The notes below the pieces were generated by a model. The model searched no databases. It was not told the origin of the DNA and saw nothing but the letters and a program-made list of their open reading frames with translations. This document shows positions 9,670 through 20,882 of a stretch of DNA of 64,000 bases, one piece after another. A program made the position numbers and the translations under genes. The stretch is from Monodelphis domestica (taxonomy: Eukaryota; Chordata; Mammalia; Didelphimorphia; Didelphidae): contig NC_077228.1 of NCBI RefSeq assembly GCF_027887165.1, positions 109,194,043 through 109,258,042 on the forward strand, written 5' to 3'. Numbering within the stretch: position 1 is the stretch's first letter; each line of letters starts with the position of its first letter.

Positions 9670-11992
9670 TTACCTTCGATTGTACCACAATGTATCAGTC
9701 TCTATGTACAATGTTTTCCTGGTTCTGCTCCTTTCGCTCTGCATCACTTCCTGGAGGTTGTTCCAGACTCCATGGAATTCCTCCACTTTATTATTCCTTT
9801 TAGCACAATAGTATTCCATCACCAACATATACCACAATTTGTTCAGCCATTGCCCAATTGGAGGGCATCCCCTCATTTTCCAATTTTTGGCCACCACAAA
9901 GAGTGCAGCTATGAATATTCTTGTACAAGTCTTTTTCCTTATTATCTCTTTGGGGTACAAGCCCAGCAGTGCTATGGCTGGATCAAAGGGCAGACAGTCT
10001 TTTATCGCCCTTTGGGCATAGTTCCAAATTGCCCTCCAGAATGGTTGGATTAATTCACAACTCCACCAGCAATGAATTAGTGTCCCTACTTTGCCACATC
10101 CCCTCCAGCATTCATTACTTTCCATAGCTGTCATGTTAGCCAATCTGCTAGGTGTGAGGTGATACCTCAGAGTTGTTTTGATTTGCATCTCTGATTATAA
10201 GAGATGTAGAGCACTTTTTCATGTGCTTATTAATAGTTTTGATTTCTTTGGCTGAGAACTGCCTGTTCATGTCCCTTGCCCATTTATCAATTGGAGAATG
10301 GCTTGATTTTTTGTACAATTGATTTATCTCTTTGTAAATTTGAGTAATTAAACCTTTGTCAGAGGTTTTTATGAAGATTGCTTCCCAATTTGTTGCTACC
10401 CTTCTGATTTTAGTTACATTGGTTTTGTTTGTACAAAAACTTTTTAATTTGATGTATTCCAAATTATTTATTTTGCATTCTGTGACTCTAAGTCTTGCTT
10501 GGTTTTAAAATCTTTCCCTTCCCAAAGGTCTGACAGGTATACTATTCTGTGTTTGCCTAATTTTCTTATAGTTTCCTTCTTTATGTTCAAGTCATTTACC
10601 CATTCTGAATTTATCTTGGTGTAGGGTGTGAGGTGTTGATCCAAACCTAATCTCTCGCACACTGTCTTCCAATTTTCCCAGCAGTTTTTATCAAATAATG
10701 GATTTTTGTCCCAAAAGCTGGGGTCTTTGGGTTTGTCATAAACTGTCTTGCTGAGATCATTTACGCCAAGTCTATTCCACTGATCCTCTTTCTGTCTCTT
10801 AGCCAGTACCAAATTGTTTTGATAACCACTGCTTTGTAGTATAGTTTGAGATCTAGGACTGCAAGTCCTACTTCCTTTGCATTTTTTTTCATGATTTCCC
10901 TGGATATCCTTGATCTTTTGTTCTTCCAAATGAACTTAGTTATGGTTTTTTCTAATTCGGTAAAGAAGATTTTTGGTAGTTCAATGGGTAAGGCACTAAA
11001 TAAGTAAATTAATTTGGGTAGGATTGCCATTTTTATTATGTTAGCTCATCCCACCCATGAGCAATCAAAGTTTTTCCAATTGTTTAGATCTAGTTTTAGC
11101 TGTGTAAAAAGTTGTAGTTCTGTTCATATAGTTCCTGTGTTGTCTCAGCAGATAGATTCCTAAGTATTTTATATTGTCTAGGGTGATTTTGAATGGTATT
11201 TCGCTTTCTAATTCTTGCTGCTGAAATGGGTTATAGATATATAGAAATGCTGATGACTTATGCGGGTTTATTTTGTATCCTGCAACTTTGCTAAAGTTGT
11301 TGATTATTTCGAGTAACTTTTTGGTTGATTCTCTAGGATTCCTTAAGTAAACCATCATATCATCTGCAAAGAGTGATAGCTTGGTCTCCTCATTGCCAAT
11401 TTTAATACCTTCAATTTCTTTTTCTTCTCTAATTGCTACTGCTAGTGTTTCTAGTACAATGTTAAATAATAGAGGTGATAATGGGCATCCTTGTTTTACT
11501 CCTGATCTTATTGGAAAGGCTTCTAGTTTATCCCCATTGCAGATGATGTTTGCTGATGGTTTTAGATATATACTGTTTATTATTTTTAGGAAAGGCCCTT
11601 CTATTCCTATACTTTCTAGTGTTTTCAATAGGAATGGGTGTTATATTTTATCAAAGGCTTTTTCTGCGTCTATTGAGATAATCATGTGATTTTTGTCAGT
11701 TTGCTTGTTAATATGGTCAATTAGGTGGATGGTTTTCCTAATATTGAACCATCCTTGCATTCCTGGTATGAATCCTGCCTGGTCATAGTGGATGACCCTT
11801 GTGATGACTTGCTGGAATCTTTTTGCTAGTATCCTATTTAAGATTTTTGCATCTATGTTCATTAGGGAGATTGATCTATAGTTTTCTTTCTCTGTTTTTG
11901 ACCTGCCTGGCTTTGGGATCAGTACCATGTTTGTGTTGTAGAATTAATTTGGTAGAACTCCTTCTTGGCCTATTCTGTCAAATAGTTTGTTT
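9670..11992 (-). pseudogene. L1 ORF2 C-terminal half, broken
   Basis: This is the downstream part of the minus-strand L1 ORF2, separated from its endonuclease end by the L1 insertion at 12010. Open blocks are 11641-11928, 11065-11628, 10761-11030, 10468-10929, 10148-10462 and 9670-10188. The RT motif FADDMM lies at about 11354-11371 and CWRGCGK at about 10110. A stop (TAA) follows KAFDKI at about 11641, and frameshifts separate most blocks. It is about 98% similar by eye to 4500-6461 on the other strand. Confidence 0.9.
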
Positions 11993-12009
11993 AATATTGG
12001 GATTAGTTG
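11993..12009. repeat. TSD of L1 at 12010 (left)
   Basis: aatattgggattagttg is repeated exactly at 18463-18479, so the insertion is young. Confidence 0.95.
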
Positions 12010-12021
12010 GGACTTCCGGTT

Positions 12022-12032
12022 AAGATGGCGGC
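12022..12032 (+). promoter_or_regulatory. YY1-like site at L1 copy A 5' end
   Basis: aagatggcggc lies 12 bp from the element's first base. It matches the YY1 core, which in human L1 sits at the same place and sets the transcription start. Function here is inferred. Confidence 0.6.
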
Positions 12033-12326
12033 TTAGAGAAAGCTGAAGTTCAGATCTCCGGAAAACCCTTCCCGACCGATCTCAAACTAGAAGCTCCTAA
12101 GGCGCCGAAATTCAAAACGATCAACAGAACAGACCCTGGGAACCCTCCTCCTGGACCTGGACCCGGTTCAAAAGGTACGGCTCCCCTTAAAAGCCAGAAC
12201 CCGAGATCCCTCGGACCTCAGGGGTAGGAGCGCAGAGTCCAAGGCTCCCGGAAGCGGCAGCCGCGCCGGGCTCAGAGAGCAGGGTCTGAGGAACAACAAC
12301 CCTCAGGGTCTTCTACCCAAGTCCCA

Positions 12327-12490
12327 GTCCGGGTGAAAGTTACTGCCTGGGGCTTCCGCTGCAAAGAGCCGGTCGGTCAAAGAGCCGGTCGATCCGGGTG
12401 AAAGTTACTGCCTGGGGCCTCCGCTGCAAAGAGCCGGTCGGTCCGGGTGAAAGTTACTGCCTGGGGCCTCCGCTGCAGAGAGCTGGTCAA
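12327..12490 (+). repeat. Triplicated 5'UTR unit in L1 copy A
   Basis: Three units of about 50-64 bp share gggtgaaagttactgcctgg and a following ccgctgcaaagagccggtcg segment, starting near 12327, 12391 and 12441. Copy B has a single unit at about 48653-48702. The first unit also holds a short internal duplication (caaagagccggtcg twice). Confidence 0.9.
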
Positions 12491-12825
12491 AACAACAGCA
12501 ACCCTCAGGGCGGGCAAGACAGCCTCACGGGCTGGATCCTGCTATCCAAGTCTCAGTGAAAGTCTGTGCTCTCGGAGCTTGGGGAAGCGGCAGCCCATCC
12601 CCCCGCAGGCCGACGAAACAGCCTCACGGCCAGGGATTCTGAAGGCAACTTCCGGAAATCGAGCCAGGAGGAGAGTGTGGCCTCGTGGTCCAACCCTTCC
12701 ATTCCAGTTCCAGTGAGGCATATTCAGTTTAACCCAGGGAACGCTCATAGAACCAACATCTGCCCAGGACTAAAGCCTCTGATCACCAGACAAAGACAAG
12801 AAAAGCCAATCCTCCACGTTCAGAG

Positions 12826-13749
12826 ATGACAAATTCCACAGAAGCACAGAAGCCCCAAAATACCAAGAAAAATAAGAAGAAAGGGGCGACTCTGGACACA
12901 TTCTATGGAGCCAAAATACAAAATACAGAGCAGATAGAAGAAGATATACAAGAAAATTCTCCAAAATCTTCCAAAGGAAATAGAAACTCTCCACAAACCC
13001 ATGAAGAATTTGAATCAGAAAGGACAAAAAAGATGGAAGCCCTCTGGGAGGAAAAGTGGGAAATGATGCAAAAGAAATTCACGCATCTACAAAACCAGTT
13101 TGACCAAACTGTAAAAGAAAACCAGGCTTTAAAGCAAGAACTAATAAAGCAAAGCCAAAACACCAAGAAATTAGAAGAGAACATAAAATATCTCACCGAC
13201 AAGGTGATAGATCTGGAAAACAGGGGGAGAAGAGAAAATTTAAGAATAATTGGACTCCCAGAAAAGCCAGAAATAAACACCAAACTGGACATGGTGATAC
13301 AAGATATAATCAAAGAAAATTGCCCAGAGATTCTAGAACAAGGGGGCAATACAGCCACTGACAGAGCTCACAGAACACCTTCTACACTAAACCCCCAAAA
13401 GACAACTCCCAGGAGTGTAATTGCCAAATTCCAAAGCTATCAAACAAAAGAAAAAATCCTACAGGAAGCCAGAAAAAGACAATTTAGATATAAAGGAATG
13501 CCAATCAGGGTCACACAAGACCTTGCAAGTTCTACGCTGAATGATCGTAAGGCATGGAACATGATCTTCAGAAAGGCAAGAGAGCTGGGTCTCCAACCAA
13601 GAATCAGCTACCCAGCAAAACTGACTATATACTTCCAAGGGAAAGTATGGGCATTCAACAAAATAGAAGACTTCCAACTTTTTGCAAAGAAAAGACCAGA
13701 GCTCTGTGGAAAGTTTGATACCGAAAATCAAAGAGCAAGGAATACCTGA
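12826..13749 (+). CDS. L1 ORF1p, RNA-binding coiled-coil protein (copy A, 307 aa)
   Basis: ORF1p trimerises through a coiled coil and coats L1 RNA as a chaperone in the cytoplasmic ribonucleoprotein. Visible parts are a basic N-terminus rich in Lys/Asn (residues 1-40), a Lys/Glu/Gln heptad coiled coil (about 65-135), an RRM-like domain starting at NLRIIGLPEK (about 138), and a C-terminal domain with TQDLASSTLNDRKAWNMIF and ARELGLQPRISYPAKL. The frame is intact from the ATG to TGA. Compared with copy B (321 aa) it lacks exactly 14 residues, two heptads, inside the coiled coil; the minus-strand L1 has the longer form, so this is a deletion. ORF2 follows after 530 bp. Confidence 0.95.
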   Translation: MTNSTEAQKPQNTKKNKKKGATLDTFYGAKIQNTEQIEEDIQENSPKSSKGNRNSPQTHEEFESERTKKMEALWEEKWEMMQKKFTHLQNQFDQTVKENQALKQELIKQSQNTKKLEENIKYLTDKVIDLENRGRRENLRIIGLPEKPEINTKLDMVIQDIIKENCPEILEQGGNTATDRAHRTPSTLNPQKTTPRSVIAKFQSYQTKEKILQEARKRQFRYKGMPIRVTQDLASSTLNDRKAWNMIFRKARELGLQPRISYPAKLTIYFQGKVWAFNKIEDFQLFAKKRPELCGKFDTENQRARNT

Positions 13750-14279
13750 AAAGGTAAATATTAAGGAAAGGGGAAAAATGTTATCTTCTTTTACTCAAAC
13801 TCTCTTCTATAAGGACTACATTTATATCAACCTATGTATACTAATATGTGGGGAAAATGTAATGTATAAATAGGGGGTAAAGAAAGACCAAATAGAATAA
13901 TGGTTCTCACACAAAGATTCACAGGGGAAGGGGAGGGGAAGAAAACTCCTATAAGAAGGAGAGGAAGAGAGGGGGGGGGTTTACTTAAACCTCAATCTCA
14001 GGGAAATCAACTCTGAGAGGGAAAAACATCCAGATCCATTGGGATCTTGAATTCTATCTTACCCAACAAGGGTAAGGAGAAGGGAAAACCAAGGGGGGGA
14101 GGGGGAGAGGGAGAACAAAAAGGGAGGGAAAGAGAGGGGGGAGGGGGAGGGAACAAAAAGGGAGGGACTAAAAAGGGAAACATCAAGGGAGGGGACAAGG
14201 GGGACTGATTCAAAGTAAATCACTGGACTAAAAGGTAGAGCCGAAGAAGAAAAGGTTAGAATTAGGGAAGGCAATCAAA
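13750..14279 (+). other. Inter-ORF spacer of L1 copy A, G-rich
   Basis: 530 bp between ORF1 and ORF2, much longer than the few dozen bases between the human L1 ORFs. It contains G9 at 13971-13979 and a purine tract at 14089-14203 with many G3-G7 runs. It is almost identical in copy B (49999-50531). There is no ORF on the plus strand long enough to matter. Confidence 0.85.
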
Positions 14280-17200
14280 ATGCCAGGGAGTCCACAAATG
14301 ACAATCATAACTTTGAACGTGAATGGGATGAACTCACCCATAAAACGTAGACGAATAGCTGAATGGATTAGAATCCAAAACCCTACCATATGTTGTCTTC
14401 AAGAAACACACATGAGGCGGGTTGACACCCACAAGGTCAGAATTAAAGGATGGAGTAAGACCTTCTGGGCCTCAACTGATAGAAAGAAGGCAGGAGTGGT
14501 AATCATGATATCTGATAAAGTCAATGCAAAAATAGACCTGATCAAAAGGGATAGGGAAGGTAATTATATTTTGTTAAAAGGGACTCTAGACAATGAGGAA
14601 ATATCATTAATCAACATGTATGCACCAAATAATATAGCACCCAAATTTCTAATGGAGAAACTAGGAGAATTGAAGGAAGAAATAGACAATCAAACCATAC
14701 TAGTGGGAGACTTAAACCAACCATTATCAAATTTAGATAAATCAAATCAAAAAATAAATAAGAAAGAGGTAAAAGAAGTGAATGAAATCTTAGAAAAATT
14801 AGAATTAATAGACATATGGAGAAAAATAAATAGGGATAAAAAGGAATACACCTTCTTCTCAGCACCACATGGCACATTCACAAAAATTGACCATACATTA
14901 GGTCACAGAAACATAGCACACAAATGCAAAAAAGCAGAAATAATGAATGCAGCCTTCTCAGATCACAAGGCAATAAAAATAATGATTAGTAATGGTACAT
15001 GGAAAACCAAATCTAAAACCAATTGGAAATTAAACAATATGATACTCCAAAACCGTTTAGCTAAAGAAGAAATCATAGAAACAATTAATAATTTCATCAA
15101 GGAAAATGACAATGGCAAAACATCCTTTCAAACCTTTTGGGATGCAGCCAAAGCGGTAATCAGAGGCAAATTCATATCCCTGAAAGCTCATATTAACAAA
15201 CAAGGGAGAGCAGAGATCAATCAATTGGAAATGCAATTGAAAAAACTCGAAAGCGATCAAATTAAAAACCCCCAGCAGAAAACCAAATTAGAAATCCTAA
15301 AAATTAAGGGAGAAATTAATAAAATCGAAAGTGATAGAACTATTGATTTAATAAATAAGACAAAAAGCTGGTACTTTGAAAAAACAAACAAAATAGACAA
15401 AGTACTGGTCAATCTAATTAAAAAAAGGAAGGAAGAAAAGCAAATTCACAGCATTAAAGATGAAAAGGGGGACAGCACCTCCAATGAGGAGGAAATTAAG
15501 GCAATCATTAGAAATTACTTTGCCCAATTATATGGCAATAAATACACCAATTTAGGAGAAATGGATGAATATATACAAAAATACAAACTGCCTAGACTAA
15601 CAGAAGAGGAAATAGAATTCTTAAATAATCCCATATCAGAAATTGAAATCCATCAAGCCATCAAAGAACTTCCTAAGAAAAAATCCCCAGGGCCTGATGG
15701 ATTCACCTGTGAATTCTATCAAACATTCAGAGAACAATTAACCCCAATACTATACAAACTATTTGACATAATAAGCAAAGAGGGAGTTCTACCAAACTCC
15801 TTTTACGACACAAACATGGTACTGATTCCAAAACCAGGCAGGTCAAAAACAGAGAAAGAAAACTATAGACCAATCTCCCTAATGAATATAGATGCAAAAA
15901 TTTTAAATAGGATACTAGCAAAAAGACTCCAGCAAGTGATCAGAAGGATCATTCACCATGATCAAGTAGGATTCATACCAGGGATGCAGGGCTGGTTCAA
16001 CATTAGGAAAACCATCCACATAATTGACCACATCAACAAGCAAACTAGCAAGAACCACATGATTATCTCAATAGATGCAGAAAAAGCCTTTGATAAAATA
16101 CAACACCCATTCCTATTAAAAACACTAGAAAGCATAGGAATAGAAGGGTCATTCCTAAAAATAATAAACAGTATATATCTAAAACCAACAGCTAATATCA
16201 TCTGCAATGGGGATAAACTAGATGCATTCCCAATAAGATCAGGAGTGAAACAAGGATGCCCATTATCACCTCTACTATTTGACATTGTACTAGAAACACT
16301 AGCAGTAGCAATTAGAGAAGATAAAGAAATTGAAGGCATCAGAATAGGCAAGGAGGAGACCAAGTTATCACTCTTTGCGGATGACATGATGGTCTACTTA
16401 AAGAATCCTAGAGATTCAACCAAAAAGCTAATTGAAATAATCAACAACTTTAGCAAAGTTGCAGGATACAAAATAAACCCACATAAATCATCAGCTTTTC
16501 TATATATCTCCAACACAGCTCAGCAGCAAGAACTAGAAAGAGAAATCCCATTCAAAATCACCTTAGACAAAATAAAATACCTAGGAATCTATCTCCCAAG
16601 ACAAACACAGGAACTATATGAACACAACTACAAAACACTCGCCACACAACTAAAACTAGACTTGAACAATTGGAAAAACATTAACTGCTCATGGATAGGA
16701 CGAGCCAATATAATAAAAATGACCATCCTACCCAAACTTATTTATCTATTTAGTGCCATACCCATTGAACTACCAAAATACTTCTTCACTGATTTAGAAA
16801 AAACCATAACAAAGTTCATTTGGAAGAACAAAAGATCAAGGATATCCAGGGAAATAATGAAAAAAAAACACATATGATGGGGGCCTTGCAGTCCCAGACC
16901 TCAAACTATATTACAAAGCAGCAGTCATCAAAACAATTTGGTACTGGCTAAGAAACAGAAAGGAAGATCAGTGGAATAGACTGGGGGAAAACGACCTCAG
17001 CAAGACAGTATACGATAAACCCAAAGATCCCAGCTTTTGGGACAAAAATCCACTATTCGATAAAAACTGCTGGGAAAATTGGAAGACAGTGTGGGAGAGA
17101 CTAGGAATAGATCAACACCTCACACCCTACACCAAGATAAATTCAAAATGGGTGAGTGACTTAAACATAAAGACGGAAACCATAAGTAAATTGGGTAAAC

Positions 17201-18087
17201 ACAGAATAGTATACATGTCAGACCTTTGGGAGGGGAAAGGCTTTAAAACCAAGCAAGATATAGAAAGAATCACAAAATGTAAAATAAATAATTTTGACTA
17301 CATCAAACTAAAAAGCTTTTGTACAAACAAAACCAATATAACTAAAATCAGAAGGGAAACAACAAATTGGGAAAAAATCTTCATAGAAACCTCTGACAAA
17401 GGTTTAATTACTCATATTTATAATGAGCTAAATCAATTGTACAAAAAATCAAGCCATTCTCCAATTGATAAATGGGCAAGGGAAATGGATAGGCAGTTCT
17501 CAGATAAAGAAATCAAAACTATTAACAAGCACATGAAGAAGTGTTCTACATCTCTTATAATCAGAGAGATGCAAATCAAAACAACTCTGAGGTATCACCT
17601 CACACCTAGCAGATTGGCTAACATAACAGCAAAGGAAAGTAATGAATGCTGGAGGGGATGTGGCAAAGTAGGGACATTAATTCATTGCTGGTGGAGTTGT
17701 GAACTGATCCAACCATTCTGGAGGGCAATTTGGAACTATGCCCAAAGGGCGACAAAAGAATATCTACCCTTTGACCCAGCCATAGCACTGCTGGGTCTGT
17801 ATCCCAAAGAGATAATGGACACAAAGACTTGTACAAAAATATTCATAGCTGCGCTCTTTGTGGTGGCCCAAAACTGGAAAACGAGGGGATGCCCATCAAT
17901 TGGGGAATGGCTGAACAAACTGTGGTATATGTTGGTGATGGAATACTATTGTGCTCAAAGGAATAATAAAGTGGAGAAGTTCCATGGAGACTGGAACAAC
18001 CTCCAGGAAGTGATGCAGAGCGAGAGGAGCAGAACCAGGAGAACATTGTACACAGAGACTAATACACTGTGGTATAATCGAACGTAA
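14280..18087 (+). pseudogene. L1 ORF2 (endonuclease + reverse transcriptase), one frameshift
   Basis: ORF2p nicks target DNA and copies L1 RNA at the nick. The frame opens at ATG 14280 with an APE-type endonuclease (LNVNGMNSP at 12-20, QETH near 41-44, SDH near 227-229), then RT with FADDMM near 699 and a C-terminal CWRGCGK motif. At 16860-16868 there are nine A's where copy B has eight, shifting the frame to a stop at 16875-16877. The downstream frame then stays open to 18087. The break falls after the RT core, so the truncated product (865 aa) keeps endonuclease and RT but loses the Cys-rich end. A homopolymer assembly error is possible. Confidence 0.93.
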
Positions 18088-18345
18088 TGGACTTCTCCAT
18101 TAGGGGCGGTGTAATGTCCCTGAACAACTTTCAGGGATCCAGGAGAAAAAAAAACACCATTCATAAGCAAAGGATAAACTATGGGAGTGGAAACACCGAG
18201 AAAAAGCAACTGCCTGAATACAGAGGTTGAGGGGACATGACAGAGGATAGACTTTAAATGAACACTCTAATGCAAATACTATCAACAAAGCAACGGGTTC
18301 AAATCAAGAAAACATCTAATGCCCAGTGGACTTACGCGTCGGCTA

Positions 18346-18362
18346 TGGGGGGTGGGGGGGAG
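18346..18362 (+). other. G-rich tract in L1 copy A 3'UTR
   Basis: atggggggtggggggg then aggaaaag is the conserved 3'UTR G-tract of mammalian L1, able in principle to form a G-quadruplex. Confidence 0.7.
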
Positions 18363-18462
18363 GAAAAGAAAATGATCTATGTCTTTAACGAATAATGCTT
18401 GGAAATGATCAAATAAAATATATTTAAAAAAAATAAATAAATAAATAAATATATGAAAAAAA

Positions 18463-18479
18463 AATATTGGGATTAGTTG
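18463..18479. repeat. TSD of L1 at 12010 (right)
   Basis: Exact repeat of 11993-12009. Confidence 0.95.
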
Positions 18480-19935
18480 TTCTTTGAATGTTTGATAGAA
18501 TTCATTTGTGAATCCATCTGGACCTGGGGATTTTTTCTTAGGGAGTTCTTTGATGGCTTGTTCAATTTCTTTTTCTGATATGGGGTTGTTTAGGCAATTT
18601 ATTTCTTCCTCTTTAAGTCTAGGCAATTTATATTTTTGTAAGTATTCATCCATATCACCTAGATTGCCATATTTGTTGCCATATAATTGGGCATAGTAGT
18701 TTTTAATGATTGCCTTAATTTCCTCTTCATTAGAGGTGAGGTCTCCTTTTTCATCTTGGATACTATCAATTTGGTTTATTTCTTTCCTTTTTTTTAATTA
18801 GCCTGACTAGTACTTTGTCTATTTTATTTGTTTTTTCAAAGTACCAGCTTCTAGTCTTATTTATTAAATCAATAGTTCTTTGACTTTCAATTTTATTAAT
18901 TTCTCCTTTGAGTTTTAGGATCTCTAATTTAGTCTTCATCTGAGGATTTTTAATTTGTTCACTTTCTAATTTTTTAATTTGCATGCCCAATTCATTGAAC
19001 TCTGCCCTTCTTAATTTGTTTATATATGAACTCAAGGATATAAATTTCCCCCTGAGTACTGCTTTGGCTGCATCCCATAGGTTTTGAAAGGATGTCTCAT
19101 CATTGTCATTTTCTTCAATGAAGTTATTAATTGTTTCTATGATTTGTTCTTTAACTAACTGGTTTTGGAGAATCATATTGTTTAATTTCCAATTAATTTT
19201 TGATTTACCTCTCCATGTTCCCTTACTAATTATTATTTTCATTGCATTGTGATCTGAGAAAGTTGCATTTATTATTTCTGCTCTTTTGCACTTGTTTGCA
19301 ATGTTTTTATGCCCTAATACATGGTCAATTTTTGTGAATGTACCATGTGCTGCAGAAAAGAAGGTATATTCCTTTTTGTCCCTATTTATTTTTCTCCACA
19401 TATCTACTAACTCTAATTTTTCTAAGATTTCATTTACTTCTCTTACCTCTTTCTTATTTACTTTTTGGTTTGATTTATCTAGTTCAGATAGAGGAAGGTT
19501 CAGATCTCCCACTAGTATAGTTTTTCTATCTATTTCATCCTTGAGTTCCTCTAGTTTCTCCTTTAGAAATTTGGATGCTATGCCATTTGTTGCATACATG
19601 TTGAGTACTGATATTTCCTCACTGTCTATACTGCCTTTTATCAGGATGTAATTACCTTCCCTATCTCTTTTAACTAGATTTATTTTTGCTTTGGCTTTGT
19701 CAGATATCATGATTGCGATCCCTGCCTTCTTTTTGTCAGTTGATGCCCAATAGATTTGGCTCCACCCTCTTACTTTCACCCTATGTGTATCTACCTTTCT
19801 CATATGTGTTTCTTGTAGACAGCATATCGTAGGGTTTTGGACTCTAATCCACTCTGCTATTCGCTTGCGTTTTATGGGTGAGTTCATTCCATTCACATTC
19901 AGAGTTATGATTACTAGCTGTGTATTTCCCAGCAT
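18480..19935 (-). pseudogene. L1 ORF2 N-terminal half (endonuclease), minus-strand copy
   Basis: The open frame from about 19935 (MLGNTQ, then [12 protein letters not shown]) to 18766 encodes the endonuclease domain with QETH, a VGDLNLPLS loop and SDH motifs in order. An extra base in a run of A/T near 18790 shifts the frame to a stop after KKERNKPN. The next block, 18480-18653, continues with the conserved linker [17 protein letters not shown] and is cut by the younger L1. The upstream codons to 19974 are open but the start matches copy B best at 19935. Confidence 0.9.
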
Positions 19936-20395
19936 TTTGATTTCTGCTCCTTTACCTGCCTTTTCTTCTTTCACTTTTTCTTTCTACACCAATGTTTGCT
20001 TTTGAACAGTCCCCCTTTTTCCCACCCTTATTTTACTTCCCTTTCTACCCCCTCCCTATTTATCCCCCCTTATTTTCCCTGTAGTCTTTCTAAAATTAAC
20101 CCCCCCTCTTCCTCCCTCTCTTGTACTTCTTCCCTCCCCAGATCATTTGTTGCCCTTCTACTCCCCTATAGGGTGCAAATATATTCTCTGCCCCCAATGG
20201 ATTGGATTGTTTTTCCCTCTTTGAGTCACTTTCAAAGCACATAAAAGTTGAGTATTTCCTGTCTCTGACCTCTTTACCCTTCCAGTGTATTGATGTTCTC
20301 CCCCCTCCCACCATGAGCTTCTTTATGACATATAAATTTACCCCCATTTGTTTCTTTTCTCATTTCTTTTAATATTAACCTATTTTAAGCTCTAG

Positions 20396-20396
20396 T

Positions 20397-20427
<31 letters not shown>

Positions 20428-20460
20428 GCATACTCATGCGTATGTATTTTTGCATGCATA
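20396..20460. repeat. (TA)n-rich patch in L1 spacer
   Basis: Alternating ta/tg dinucleotides within the inter-ORF region of the minus-strand L1; a microsatellite grown after insertion. Confidence 0.7.
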
Positions 20461-20550
20461 TATCTATATACCTATTTATGTCTTGTCCTTTCATCCTATA
20501 CAGTTTGTTGAAGTTCCCTCTAAGTATACTTCTTTTTGCTGCCCAGGTAA

Positions 20551-20564
20551 TAACAACAGTTTTT
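20551..20564. repeat. TSD of SINE in L1 spacer (left)
   Basis: taacaacagttttt is repeated exactly at 20770-20783. Confidence 0.9.
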
Positions 20565-20769
20565 TTGTTTTTTTTTAAACCCTTACCTTCCATCTTGGAG
20601 TCAATACTGTGTATTGGCTCCAAGGCAGAAGAGTGGTAAGGGTACGCAATGGGGGTCAAGTGACTTGCCCAGGGTCACACAGCTAGGAAGTGGCTGAGGC
20701 CAGATTTGAACCTAGGACCTCCCGTCTCTAGGCCTGGCTCTCAATCCACTGAGTTACCCAGCTGCCCCC
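20565..20769 (-). mobile_element. Full-length tRNA-derived CORE-type SINE inside L1
   Basis: A complete minus-strand copy with A-tail (T8 at 20569 onward), 3' end, CORE, B-box-like gggttcaaatc equivalent and head ending at gctgcccc. A perfect 14-bp TSD puts this insertion after the host L1, between its ORF1 and ORF2. Confidence 0.95.
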
Positions 20770-20783
20770 TAACAACAGTTTTT
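20770..20783. repeat. TSD of SINE in L1 spacer (right)
   Basis: Exact repeat of 20551-20564. Confidence 0.9.
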
Positions 20784-20882
20784 AAGAGTTACCAATGACC
20801 TCTTTTCTTATAGGGATACATATCATTTTGACTTATTGAGTCTCTTAAATTTTTTTCTTGTTTTTCTTTTTCCCCCTCTTTT

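Larger units (their letters stand above)
12010..18462 (+). mobile_element. Full-length young L1 LINE (copy A), nearly intact
   Basis: About 6.45 kb: 5'UTR from gacttccggttaagatggcg, ORF1, a 530-bp G-rich spacer, ORF2 with one frameshift, 3'UTR with a G-tract (18346-18361), AATAAA and a mixed A/TAAA tail. A perfect 17-bp TSD flanks it. It is very close to copy B (48359-54682); the main differences are a triplicated 5'UTR unit, a 42-bp ORF1 deletion and one extra A in ORF2. It landed inside ORF2 of the minus-strand L1. Confidence 0.96.

Noticed and set aside
14007-14274. Pro/Ser-rich minus-strand ORFs in the L1 spacer (also 50259-50526)
   Set aside because: Translations of the reverse complement of the G-rich spacer; no evidence of an antisense protein.
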